Assembly: GCA_016933055.1 (NCBI GenBank)
Contig: JAFGBS010000014.1
Coordinates: forward strand, 124,001-188,000
Direction of reading: 5' to 3'
DNA: 64,000 bases
DNA from: Promethearchaeota archaeon
GTDB taxonomy: Archaea; Asgardarchaeota; Lokiarchaeia; Sigyniarchaeales; Promethearchaeaceae
A program made the translations under genes and the position numbers. Every line of letters begins with the position of its first letter. Position 1 is the stretch's first letter. Positions 8,310 to 17,319 of the stretch are shown piece after piece. The notes beneath the pieces were generated by a model. That model was not told the origin of the DNA. It made no database searches and saw nothing but the letters and a program-made list of their open reading frames with translations.

Positions 8310-9707
8310 TTAGTGGTTTTCAGTGTGACGATGTTGCACTTTTTCTTTCTTTTGTTGATGCATCTCATCCAATTGAAACTTAATTTCCTTGACTCGCTTT
8401 TTTGAATATGGAAACACGAACAAACAGATTAAACAAATCATGAGAGATATTGCGGGAAATCCAGCTACTAAAAATCGGATTCCAAATTCCGTGGTTTTCC
8501 CAGGATCAGGAGTCCACTCTCCCCAGCCAGTTCCCTCAAATACTAGTGTAATGCAAAGTATGGATAATATCATTGAAAGTCGCATAAAAAAGTTGGTGAT
8601 CCCGAAGAACGTCCCTTCTCTTCTCACGCCAGTTTTTAGTTCATCTTCATCGATCACATCCGCCACTATTAGATAGATATAATACAAACAACCTCCAAAT
8701 CCTAAACCCATTGCACCTGCTGTGTATGCTGCTTGCATATAATCTGTAATAAAGAACAGCGGAATAGAAGTCCCAACGTAAAAGATAATGGATATAATAA
8801 AGCTTATTTTGCTTCCAATCTTGCGGTGAAGTAACCACCACAGTGGAACGGTTATGAATCCGACAATAAAGAGAATCGCGGTTAGTATAGATGCACTGAA
8901 AGCATCCACATCTAAAATATGCTTTCCAAAGAGGGGAATGACGGTTCCTATCGTAAGAATAAAAAATTCATAGAAAAAATAGATAATTGTATAGATAATA
9001 AAACCTTTGTTCTTGAATGCATACTTTAATCCTTGAAGAAAACTAAATTCATGTTTGTGATCTAGAGAAAATTCAGATCGTTCCTTAATTCCCCAAATCA
9101 ATGAAATTATGACGGTAATGGCTACTATCAATGAAATTACTATTCCATTTATAAGGTATCCTTTTTCGACTTCAATATCGACAATTATGGACCCCGAAAG
9201 GAGATATGCTGCCAATAACCCGATGATGGATGCAAGTTGTTTAAAGGTATTCGACGATGCTCTTTGTTTCTCCGTCAAATACATTTCCGGAAATAGTGTA
9301 TCATATGGTAATGCTAAGCAAGTATAAAAAATATCCCACGCAATCAGCATACCGAGTAAATACCAAAATAGACCAATATCCGTCCTCACGGGCGGAATCC
9401 ACAACACAATTTCCACTACAATTACACCGAGTAACCCAAAGATAATGTAGGGTTTTCGTCTTCCAATCTTTGTTTGTGTTCTATCTGACAAGTAACCGAT
9501 TAATGGATCGTTAACAGCATTCCATAAACTCCAGATCACAAATGCTAATCCGATATATATCGCATCTAGCTTTAAAGCGCTAAAATAAAAGGAAAAAACC
9601 CAAGTACTAAAAGCTGCATTAACAGCCCAAAGGGCTAGATTACCAAAATTAAACGCTACATGTTGAGTCCATCTGGAATAATATCGGTCGTTATTTAGTT
9701 CGTTCAT
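8310..9707 (-). CDS. GPH-family (MFS_2, MelB-like) sugar:cation symporter
   Basis: The 465-residue membrane protein has about 12 hydrophobic helices. It carries the GPH/MelB signature in the first cytoplasmic loop region: NAVNDPLIGYLSDRT followed by KIGRRKPYI, with the Asp residues that bind the coupling cation in MelB-type carriers. The tail is hydrophilic and rich in His, Gln and Lys. It most likely imports a glycoside, oligosaccharide or sulfonated sugar driven by Na+ or H+. It lies upstream of the flavin-reductase-like gene and about 3 kb from a ROK sugar kinase, but there is no glycosidase next to it. The substrate cannot be named from sequence. Confidence 0.88.
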   Translation of the reverse strand: MNELNNDRYYSRWTQHVAFNFGNLALWAVNAAFSTWVFSFYFSALKLDAIYIGLAFVIWSLWNAVNDPLIGYLSDRTQTKIGRRKPYIIFGLLGVIVVEIVLWIPPVRTDIGLFWYLLGMLIAWDIFYTCLALPYDTLFPEMYLTEKQRASSNTFKQLASIIGLLAAYLLSGSIIVDIEVEKGYLINGIVISLIVAITVIISLIWGIKERSEFSLDHKHEFSFLQGLKYAFKNKGFIIYTIIYFFYEFFILTIGTVIPLFGKHILDVDAFSASILTAILFIVGFITVPLWWLLHRKIGSKISFIISIIFYVGTSIPLFFITDYMQAAYTAGAMGLGFGGCLYYIYLIVADVIDEDELKTGVRREGTFFGITNFFMRLSMILSILCITLVFEGTGWGEWTPDPGKTTEFGIRFLVAGFPAISLMICLICLFVFPYSKKRVKEIKFQLDEMHQQKKEKVQHRHTENH

Positions 9708-9799
9708 AATTTTTTATTTGTTACAAGGTAATATATGAAGTTTTAAGTTCTCCCTATTTGAAAAGAAAACAATTTTTGTAAGTATTAATTACAGTCCCC

Positions 9800-10165
9800 A
9801 TGAATCTATATTTTGTCTTGAAGCAGTTCATTGGAGATTATTGGAATTGCGATCTAGACTGGGAAAAAATGAATTCTGGAAATTTTTTGCAACAGCATAT
9901 CATAAAAGCAGTAGAATTGTCTCTGAGTAGTATTGTAAAATGGTTGGATTATAATTTTTCTCCTCAAGGATACACCTATCTTGCCGTACTATCCAATTCC
10001 TCCATCATCTTGCATACATGGCCGGAAGAATCCTTTATTTCGGTAGAAATATTTACCTGTACGGAAGAATCTAATCCAGAAGCGGGATTACGGTATTTAG
10101 CAGAGATTTTTAAACCGAAATTATTCAAGATTCATCATGTTAAGCGAGATGAAATGGAATCATAA
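9800..10165 (+). CDS. speD-like: S-adenosylmethionine decarboxylase (SpeD) homologue with altered cleavage site
   Basis: The 121-residue protein has the class 1b SpeD size and fold. The landmark HTWPE (H72) and FTC (C87) match the proton-donor His68 and Cys83 of Thermotoga SpeD, and their spacing places Ser67 at the pyruvoyl-forming serine. In ordinary SpeD the scissile pair is Glu-Ser followed by His (SESH). Here the sequence reads S65-N66-S67-S68, so both the Glu and the next His are lost. Self-cleavage to a pyruvoyl enzyme may still occur, but substrate preference may differ; SpeD homologues that became arginine or ornithine decarboxylases are known. No spermidine synthase is adjacent. The end overlaps the convergent methyltransferase gene by 31 bases. 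Confidence 0.85.
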   Translation: MNLYFVLKQFIGDYWNCDLDWEKMNSGNFLQQHIIKAVELSLSSIVKWLDYNFSPQGYTYLAVLSNSSIILHTWPEESFISVEIFTCTEESNPEAGLRYLAEIFKPKLFKIHHVKRDEMES

Positions 10166-12582
10166 TATTGAATTATCAGAGTTTTCGTTATTTTTTTCAT
10201 CGGCCGATGTCCACTCAAACGCATAGTTTGTAATTTCAAAAAATCATAACTATCCAAAATCACTAAAACCTCATTTTTTGATAACTCAAAAAGAATTGCT
10301 ATCATTGCTTCAACCTTGCTGAATATGGTCGCCCATCTCTCCGTTTCCGGCGGTGTACAAATTAACTCCTTCGATAATTGCACAATTTCAGAGATAATTT
10401 TCGAGTATTTTGGGTTTGTTAAAATAAGTCTTGATGGAACGGGGATTCTGTTTATAAGATAATAATTCAAATTGATTCCCGTTAGGATAATTCGGATAAA
10501 AAATTCGACCAAGAAACTATTGGACAATGCGAGAAGAAAATACAGCAATTCCTTGTCATCAGCAGATTTTAACGAGATTCTTGTACAGGAATTATCAACT
10601 GCTACATCTTTAGGAGGAATAGAGAAGATAATTCGCTTTGCGCTATTAGGTAAAATATTTCTGCAAATAATAGAATATTGAGGTAATATTAGCGAAGATT
10701 GCTGATCTTCTTTCAAAAATCTTCGGCTTTTTCCATGGAAATAATATGGACCGAAATTTCTACCCCCAAAAATTGATATCATGGTAGAATTCTGAGAAAA
10801 TTTATCTCTATGCCGCGTCACATGAAGATCTTGTGAAAAATTGAGGATTATCTCTTTATTTTTCCAATTTAACTTTTCTAAATTATGGTTAGTATTCATG
10901 ATCTTCTCGAAGACAATCCTTTGTCTCTTATTAGCAAATCCAAATATCTGTAATTCTTCGCCTGATAGATTATGATATAAATGAGGAGAGATAACCTCAA
11001 AAGATTTGAATTTAGATGTTAATTCCTCATTTGAACTGCATTTTTTATAGAGAACTTCAGATTTTTGACCAGATAGCTTCTGAAAAAGAAAAAGAATTAA
11101 CTTCTGATTGGGATCCACATTCTCAAAAATCGTATAGTTATCGGTTAGGTTGGAAAATTCCCAAATTCCAAGGAATTTTCCATTGTTAAGATAGAGGGAT
11201 CGTAAGTTTGCACAACTTTTACTACCAAGGAAGTTATGTTGCACAATTAGAGAAATAATCCCGTTATTACTCACAATTTTAAATGCGATTTCCAGAAAGT
11301 ACTTATATAATTGAGGATCTCCTGTGTAGATTCTACCTTGAATAAAGGAACTTTGATGGGAATAGCTTAGATTAGAGATAAGGTTTGTTTCTAGGGTTAT
11401 ACGATTTGAGTAACCTTCGTACGCTTCAGCTACTGATGTATTATTCAGTAGTTGTTTCCGAATATTATCTTGCTGCAATCTCTCCAGTTTAATAAAATCC
11501 TTGCAATAATTACTAAAAAACTCGCGATCGTTTGGTTTTAAAATTTCCCATGGGGGATTACCAATCACAAGATTAAATCCACTATGAGCCTTATCCCTTG
11601 TAAAAACTTCAGGAAATTGCTTGCTCCAAATGAAACCTTTACGACGGTAAATCTTGATTTTGATATTATTGTCTTCAGGTTCTTTTTGTGAAGTTAAAAT
11701 AGTATTTTTACAGATCAAATGAGAAATGTTCCGTGGTGGTAGGTTTATTATAGAATTAATTTTCAAACTGATAATAATTTGTGCCATTCGGTATATTTTT
11801 TCATCCATCTCGATTCCATAGATGCAATTATTAACTATATAATGACCTATTAGAGTATTTTCCTCTTTCTTTGAAACATTTAAGCAAAAATTAATCAAAT
11901 TACAAATCCTTTGAACATTCAATTTATCCATTTTAGGAAAAAGAAGATTTTGGAGGATTTTCTTACATTTTTTAAGATAAGAAATTAGAAACGGAATTGC
12001 ACCACACAAGAAATTTCCAATTCCCATAGATACATCGATTATACGAAGTGGAACTGTATTGATCAACTTTTCCAGGGATTGCTTTTGGTTCGACTTGTTT
12101 ATTTTCAACAAAATGTCATTGATGACTCGAAATTTTTCTCGAGAAATGTGTCTGATAGCTTCTGCGACCATGAACTCGCTCATAAAATGGGGGGTATAAT
12201 AGGTCCCTCGGGTTTTGACCGATAGTTGTCGTTTATCCCCATAATTTAATTCAGCACTAATCATATTTTTATCTGTATTAACCACCCATTTTATGCGTAA
12301 ATGGGAAAAATGGTTGAAAATTTTAATTAACTCTGCAGAAAGATCACCCATATATTCTAAGTAGTGCTTTTGAACCTCTTCCATAGTCTTCAACAGAAAA
12401 AAAAAAATAAGTTCTTTTGAATTCTCCCCTTGATTGAGAAACTGTAGTTTTGGGTTCCAACCGTCCTCTAATTCTGCAATTAAAGAAGAATTCGTTATAT
12501 TTTCCAATTCTTCTAAAGGTGTAGTATTAATAAAACTTTCAAAATTGGGTAAAAATGATGAACTTATGTGATTGACATCCAT
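10135..12582 (-). CDS. N6-adenine DNA methyltransferase, type IIG/Eco57I-like, no nuclease seen
   Basis: The 815-residue protein has the type II gamma-class layout. An N-terminal helical part leads to RGTYYTPHFMSEFM, a motif X-like element at about 129. Motif I follows (IIDVSMGIGNFL, near 195), and motif IV is VIGNPPWE near 340, the adenine methylase NPPW catalytic loop. The rest looks like a TaqI-type target-recognition domain and helical bundle. No PD-(D/E)xK or other nuclease motif was recognised in the first ~110 residues, so it may be a stand-alone modification enzyme. It sits 3 bases downstream of the ROK kinase gene on the same strand. Use of many AT-rich codons and a low Gly/Ala content suggest it may be recently acquired (inference). 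Confidence 0.82.
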   Translation of the reverse strand: MDVNHISSSFLPNFESFINTTPLEELENITNSSLIAELEDGWNPKLQFLNQGENSKELIFFFLLKTMEEVQKHYLEYMGDLSAELIKIFNHFSHLRIKWVVNTDKNMISAELNYGDKRQLSVKTRGTYYTPHFMSEFMVAEAIRHISREKFRVINDILLKINKSNQKQSLEKLINTVPLRIIDVSMGIGNFLCGAIPFLISYLKKCKKILQNLLFPKMDKLNVQRICNLINFCLNVSKKEENTLIGHYIVNNCIYGIEMDEKIYRMAQIIISLKINSIINLPPRNISHLICKNTILTSQKEPEDNNIKIKIYRRKGFIWSKQFPEVFTRDKAHSGFNLVIGNPPWEILKPNDREFFSNYCKDFIKLERLQQDNIRKQLLNNTSVAEAYEGYSNRITLETNLISNLSYSHQSSFIQGRIYTGDPQLYKYFLEIAFKIVSNNGIISLIVQHNFLGSKSCANLRSLYLNNGKFLGIWEFSNLTDNYTIFENVDPNQKLILFLFQKLSGQKSEVLYKKCSSNEELTSKFKSFEVISPHLYHNLSGEELQIFGFANKRQRIVFEKIMNTNHNLEKLNWKNKEIILNFSQDLHVTRHRDKFSQNSTMISIFGGRNFGPYYFHGKSRRFLKEDQQSSLILPQYSIICRNILPNSAKRIIFSIPPKDVAVDNSCTRISLKSADDKELLYFLLALSNSFLVEFFIRIILTGINLNYYLINRIPVPSRLILTNPKYSKIISEIVQLSKELICTPPETERWATIFSKVEAMIAILFELSKNEVLVILDSYDFLKLQTMRLSGHRPMKKITKTLIIQYYDSISSRLT

Positions 12583-12585
12583 TCG

Positions 12586-13533
12586 CTACAATAATATCTT
12601 GTCCTTGTCTAATATATATTTTCCGAGAGCAAGCGCACCTAATAACCCAATTTCATCTCCCAATTTGGTTAATTTTATGGAAGGAACTCGATTTATAGTG
12701 AATTTTATAGTTTGTTTTTCAAAATTCTCTAAAATAACGGGAAGAATCAGATCAGCATCGTTGGTAATTGCACCCCCAATATAGATGGCTTCAGGATCAT
12801 AAAAATTATTAATTAACCCGATTCCTACCGTATTATAAAAATTTGCTTGATCTACTATCTTCTGTGCCATAGTATTACCTTTTCTAGCATTTTCATATAG
12901 TTCTTTAGTAGTCCATTTTTTCCCCACAGCAGAAATTTGTTTTGATAATCCCGATCCCGCACTGAAGGATTCCCAACACCCTGAAGCGCCACAACTGCAT
13001 TCAACTGGCGATATTGGATTAATCATACCATGTCCTGCTTCGGCAGCGTTTCCATCTTTTCCGCGCAATAAATGTCCATTTACAATAACTCCTGCTCCAA
13101 TTCCTGTTGACATTGTAATGTATACCAAGTTATCCTTTTCATCGTCGGTAGCTTCATAAAAGTGAACTCCTAGAACTGCACCATTAGCGTCGTTGATCAT
13201 ATTACATTCAACAGAGGGAAAAGCTTGTTTAATTGGACCTTTTATTCGGATAGTTCTATGTCCAAGATTAGCGTTATTGAAAATGACACCAGTTTTCACG
13301 TCTAATGGACCTGCGGTTGCAATATTTATAGAAACCAATTCGGTAACTTGGATCATGTTTTGAGATAACAATGATCGAATCATTCGGATGATTTGTCTGC
13401 TTAATGCACTCTCGTCTGTTTTTAAAGTTCTTTCTTTTAGTTTGATGATAGTTTCCTTGTTCATATTCTCAAAAGACGTAATACAAGTCCGTATGTGAGT
13501 CCCGCCTATATCCACTCCGACTAAATATTGCAT
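12586..13533 (-). CDS. ROK-family sugar kinase
   Basis: The 315-residue protein opens with the actin-like phosphate-1 motif VGVDIGGTHIR and has the ROK signature zinc-binding motif CSCGASGCWES, preceded by EAGHGMI with the His that completes the zinc site. The phosphate-2 region (MSTGIGAGVIVNG) is intact. No N-terminal helix-turn-helix is present, so it is a kinase (glucokinase, N-acetylglucosamine or N-acetylmannosamine type), not a ROK repressor. The ATG at 13531-13533 was chosen because it directly precedes the phosphate-1 strand; TTG 13546-13548 is an alternative. The 3-base gap to the DNA methyltransferase gene downstream implies one transcript, an odd functional pairing. Confidence 0.87.
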   Translation of the reverse strand: MQYLVGVDIGGTHIRTCITSFENMNKETIIKLKERTLKTDESALSRQIIRMIRSLLSQNMIQVTELVSINIATAGPLDVKTGVIFNNANLGHRTIRIKGPIKQAFPSVECNMINDANGAVLGVHFYEATDDEKDNLVYITMSTGIGAGVIVNGHLLRGKDGNAAEAGHGMINPISPVECSCGASGCWESFSAGSGLSKQISAVGKKWTTKELYENARKGNTMAQKIVDQANFYNTVGIGLINNFYDPEAIYIGGAITNDADLILPVILENFEKQTIKFTINRVPSIKLTKLGDEIGLLGALALGKYILDKDKILL

Positions 13534-13677
13534 ATACCAAATATCCAATTCTTAGTTTAAAATGTTTAACGCATTTACTAATAATGAATAATTCAAATTG
13601 ATTAAATTCATATGAAATATATTTACCGAATGGTACCACTCTAGAGCAAAAGCGATTAAAAACCGGTTGGATACAAA

Positions 13678-14475
13678 ATGAAAGTAGGATATATTCAGAA
13701 TTACCCTGAAAACGGGAACAAAGAAGCTAATTTTCAGCAAGTAGAAAAAATTCTTGGTGATAGAAAAGCAGATTTGATTGTTTTGCCAGAATTATTTGCT
13801 ACAGGATATATATTCGAAAATACAGACGAAGTAAGGCAATTATCTGAAGATTTCACGGGGGAAACCACCCAATTTCTATATAAAATGGCGCGTAAAACCG
13901 GTGCGACTATGGTTGGAGGTTTTGTCGAATTTGGTGAGGGTAAAGCATTCAATTCAGTAGCATGTGTTTCTGCAGATGGTTTAGTTGGGTCCTATCGTAA
14001 AATCCATTTATACGGCAGAGAAAAAAAATGGTTTTCTCCCGGAAATAAGCCATTACACGTGTTAGAAATTGGTGAAGAAAATGATTGGGTGATCGGTCCC
14101 ATGATTTGCTTTGATTGGGTTTTTCCCGAAGTAGCACGTAGTCTAGCCTTATTAGGTGCGGATATTATTACTCACTCAGCAAATCTGATTTTACCATATT
14201 GCCAAGCTGCAATGATTACCCGTAGTTTAGAAAATCGAATATTCACAATAACTGCAAATCGAATTGGTCGAGAACAAAAAGCAGGATTGGATTTATCTTT
14301 TACGGGAAAAAGTCAGATCGTAAATCCCAATGGTGAGATTCTCTCAACAGCGCCTTTGGATGAGGAGTATATAGATATTGTGGAGATTGATGTCGAGTTA
14401 GCACATGACAAGCAATTTACTAGCATGAATCATTTATTTCAAGATCGACGACCACAATTTTATCATCTGAGATAA
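13678..14475 (+). CDS. carbon-nitrogen hydrolase (nitrilase superfamily amidase)
   Basis: The 265-residue protein contains the full Glu-Lys-Cys triad of the superfamily: Glu in VLPELFATGY (near residue 40), Lys in YRKIHLYGRE (near 105) and Cys in GPMICFDWVFPE (near 145). The second Glu in the EKKWFSPG region is also in place. Such enzymes hydrolyse small amides or carbamoyl groups, for example omega-amidase, N-carbamoylputrescine amidase or beta-ureidopropionase; single-domain length fits omega-amidase or a carbamoylputrescine-type enzyme. The ATG start directly begins the first strand (MKVGYIQ). The gene stands alone and is divergent from the ROK kinase. A link with the nearby SpeD-like protein through polyamines is possible but unproven. 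Confidence 0.87.
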   Translation: MKVGYIQNYPENGNKEANFQQVEKILGDRKADLIVLPELFATGYIFENTDEVRQLSEDFTGETTQFLYKMARKTGATMVGGFVEFGEGKAFNSVACVSADGLVGSYRKIHLYGREKKWFSPGNKPLHVLEIGEENDWVIGPMICFDWVFPEVARSLALLGADIITHSANLILPYCQAAMITRSLENRIFTITANRIGREQKAGLDLSFTGKSQIVNPNGEILSTAPLDEEYIDIVEIDVELAHDKQFTSMNHLFQDRRPQFYHLR

Positions 14476-14554
14476 ATCCTTTTTTAAATTATTCATATTC
14501 AATTATTTTTTCACTAATAATGGGTCTTATAATGAAATCGATCTTCCATTAATT

Positions 14555-16000
14555 ATGGGTGGTCTATTCGGAATAGTATCACATACGGATTGCGTGTCAG
14601 ATTTATTCTACGGAACAGATTACCACAGCCATATGGGGACCAAACGTGGAGGTATGGCAGTCCTTAATGGCCTTGGGATCAAACGGTATATTCATGATAT
14701 CTCCCAAAGCCCATTTCGTTCGAAATTTCAACCTGATTTGAATAAATTAAATGGCACAATGGGTATTGGAGTAATAAGTGATACTGATGATCAACCTCTA
14801 ATTATTCGGTCTCATTTAGGGACTTATGCTATAGTAACTGTAGGCAAAATCAATAATCTGTCAGAACTTGCAGAAAATGCTTTTAGAAAGGGCACTTCTC
14901 ATTTTTCTGAAATGAGTGGCGGTGAAATTAATCCCACGGAATTAGTTGCTACTTTGATAAATAATGGAAAAAACTATGAAAGGGGGATACTGCGTGCTCA
15001 AGAACTGATAGAAGGATCGTGCAGTTTATTACTTCTTACTAATAAGGGAGTATATGTTGCACGGGATAAGCACGGTCGAACACCATTAACTATTGGTGAG
15101 AAACTCAATTATCAAGTACCTGTCGGTCAAAAAACTCTTATAGATCCTCCTAAAAGCAGAGTAGTGACAATGGAAACGTCAACATTTCCAAATTTAGATT
15201 ATCACAAGGTAAGACATTTGGGACCTGGTGAAATTGTACTCATTCACAAGAATGGAATCGATCTAATTAAACCCCCTAATCACAATAACCACATCTGTGC
15301 CTTCTTTTGGGTTTATTATGGATATCCCGCCTCCTCTTATGAAGGAATAAATGTAGAACAAGTTCGATATAAATGCGGGGCTGCACTCGCAAAAAATGAT
15401 GATATTAAGCCTGATATTGTAGCGGGTATTCCCGATTCGGGAACTGCACATGGAATAGGATATGCAAATGAATCGAATTTATTCTATGGTCGTCCTTTTG
15501 TCAAGTATACCCCTACGTGGCCACGGTCGTTTATGCCTCAAGATCAAGAAATACGGGATGAGGTTGCTCGTATGAAACTTATTCCTATCAAGGAATTAAT
15601 TCAAGGAAAATCGCTGCTTTTCTGTGAGGATTCGATTGTACGGGGTACCCAATTAAAAGAAACCATCAAATCGTTGTATGATCGCGGTGCAAAAGAAGTT
15701 CATATGCGGGTGGCTTGTCCTCCTCTAATTTTTGAGTGTAAATATCTTAATTTCTCACGGTCTAAATCTGAGCTCGAATTAGCGGCTCGAAGAGCAATTC
15801 AGAAAATCTCGGGAGAAAATACTAAAGACTTGAGAGAATTCCTCAATCCGGAATCGCATAAGTACAAACAAATGGTTGAAATAATACGTAAAGAATTCAT
15901 CTTAACCTCTCTGAAGTACCAAAAAATGGGGGATCTGGTTGAAGCGATCGGATTACCGAAAGATCAGTTATGTACATACTGCTGGGATGGTGTAGAATAA
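14555..16000 (+). CDS. purF-like: amidophosphoribosyltransferase-like protein lacking the glutaminase nucleophile
   Basis: The 481-residue protein is a PurF homologue: an N-terminal Ntn glutamine amidotransferase-like domain and a C-terminal phosphoribosyltransferase domain with the PRPP loop LLFCEDSIVRGTQLKE near 364-379. In true PurF the mature N-terminus is Cys (MCGI-FG). Here the sequence starts MGGLFGIVS, so the nucleophile is Gly and no Cys lies nearby until residue 13. Similar MGG-type PurF paralogues with this TDYHSHxGTxRGGMAV region exist in other genomes. It may use free ammonia, or its role may differ from the first step of purine synthesis. A short hairpin follows the stop codon. 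No other pur gene lies in the window. Confidence 0.85.
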   Translation: MGGLFGIVSHTDCVSDLFYGTDYHSHMGTKRGGMAVLNGLGIKRYIHDISQSPFRSKFQPDLNKLNGTMGIGVISDTDDQPLIIRSHLGTYAIVTVGKINNLSELAENAFRKGTSHFSEMSGGEINPTELVATLINNGKNYERGILRAQELIEGSCSLLLLTNKGVYVARDKHGRTPLTIGEKLNYQVPVGQKTLIDPPKSRVVTMETSTFPNLDYHKVRHLGPGEIVLIHKNGIDLIKPPNHNNHICAFFWVYYGYPASSYEGINVEQVRYKCGAALAKNDDIKPDIVAGIPDSGTAHGIGYANESNLFYGRPFVKYTPTWPRSFMPQDQEIRDEVARMKLIPIKELIQGKSLLFCEDSIVRGTQLKETIKSLYDRGAKEVHMRVACPPLIFECKYLNFSRSKSELELAARRAIQKISGENTKDLREFLNPESHKYKQMVEIIRKEFILTSLKYQKMGDLVEAIGLPKDQLCTYCWDGVE

Positions 16001-16010
16001 AGAAATTCTT

Positions 16011-16030
16011 CGTGAAATTGACCTTTCACG
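16011..16030. repeat. 7-bp perfect inverted repeat between convergent genes
   Basis: CGTGAAA at 16011-16017 and TTTCACG at 16024-16030 form a perfect 7-bp stem with a 6-base loop, 10 bases after the stop of the PurF-like gene. It lies in the 86-base convergent gap before the MFS gene. There is no U-run behind it on the + strand, so a terminator role is only possible. Confidence 0.4.
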
Positions 16031-16086
16031 TGCAATTATGATACAGAGAAATACTTCATCGGACCACGTAGATGTTATAAATCAGA

Positions 16087-17319
16087 TTAGGGTGCCATTT
16101 TTCTTTTCCGCATTATATGCACCAAAACAAGTGAAACCCCAACTAAAAATATACCTATGATAGAAGCCAATAGTACGATTCGAAACTGAATCTGCAACTG
16201 ATCACTAAAAAGAGTAAGTATTCCTCCAAATAAGTTGCCAAACACTATTCCTGCAATGTTCACAAACCCCGCGAGTGCCATGTTGCGAATTGCTTGGGAT
16301 TTATCCCACTGATGGGAGGCAAGATATTCCGTAGATAAGCGAAATGTATAAGCAGGCCATATCCAAACTAGAAAAATAATAACAACATTATTACTCAGAA
16401 GACCTAAGTAAACCAATAAATAAGAGATCCATCCAAAATGATAGAGAGTATTTGGTCCAAATCGATCTAGAATTCTTCCAAATAGGTAAAACATGAAAAT
16501 CGCAAGAATCCCGGGTATTGCGTTGGATAATCCGAAAAACCAAGTAGGCAGATCAAGAAACTGTAAATAGGCAGATAATAACCCAAAAAATGAGGTAGCC
16601 GCAAATAGTAATATGAATTGATAGATCAGTGCTTCTTTAAACGACAATATAGATTGATAAGGGGGATGGACATCTGCTAAACTTGGATCTGGGTACAAGG
16701 TCTTATCACTAGTTTCTGGGGTCACCATTACGGGTAGAAGGGGGATAAGGATAATAGTTACGGCAGACAAGGCGATTGCAATAAGAATCATTATGAAAAG
16801 AGGAACAAGATCATATAGAATACTACCAACCAATATACCAATTGCCCATGACAAGGATTCTACTATATTTATGCTACTTAGCGATTTACCTCTATTTTTT
16901 GCCTTGATATTATGGGAGGATAAGTAGGTTTTTATAGCGGGAATGTAGGCTACAATGAATAAATTACATACTCCAGTCACCAGTAACAATAGATATGAGT
17001 TATTGGTGAGTCTATTGACAAAATATAAGGCAACAAATTGAACCAAATTCACCCCAAATCCTACAATTACTAAGAATCTGACATTACGTTTTTTCTCTGC
17101 AATCCAGCTAAACAAATACATAGTAGTCGCTTGAGCGAAAAAAGGTGCTACCCATATGAGTATTGCAATAAATAATCGCATCCGTGGACTAGTTGATTTT
17201 AAACTGTCCAACGATAAGAATGGATTAATAAAGTATATGCAAAATTGGGATAAAAAATAGGAAATATACAAGAACAAATTAGAATGTCTTTTTTCCATGG
17301 AATAAACTCCATTATCCAT
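16087..17319 (-). CDS. major facilitator superfamily transporter
   Basis: The 410-residue protein has about 12 hydrophobic segments in two groups of six, separated by a hydrophilic loop rich in Pro, Asp and Ser near residues 200-225. This is the usual MFS layout. A recognisable substrate motif is lacking; the first loop KKRNVRF-type positive cluster fits an MFS loop 2-3. The frame begins with ATG 17319 and overlaps the end of the AlaX gene by 8 bases, with a second possible start at residue 8. The overlap means translational coupling with the tRNA-editing protein, which is not an expected functional partner. Export of a drug, metabolite or amino acid is conceivable. Confidence 0.8.
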   Translation of the reverse strand: MDNGVYSMEKRHSNLFLYISYFLSQFCIYFINPFLSLDSLKSTSPRMRLFIAILIWVAPFFAQATTMYLFSWIAEKKRNVRFLVIVGFGVNLVQFVALYFVNRLTNNSYLLLLVTGVCNLFIVAYIPAIKTYLSSHNIKAKNRGKSLSSINIVESLSWAIGILVGSILYDLVPLFIMILIAIALSAVTIILIPLLPVMVTPETSDKTLYPDPSLADVHPPYQSILSFKEALIYQFILLFAATSFFGLLSAYLQFLDLPTWFFGLSNAIPGILAIFMFYLFGRILDRFGPNTLYHFGWISYLLVYLGLLSNNVVIIFLVWIWPAYTFRLSTEYLASHQWDKSQAIRNMALAGFVNIAGIVFGNLFGGILTLFSDQLQIQFRIVLLASIIGIFLVGVSLVLVHIMRKRKMAP

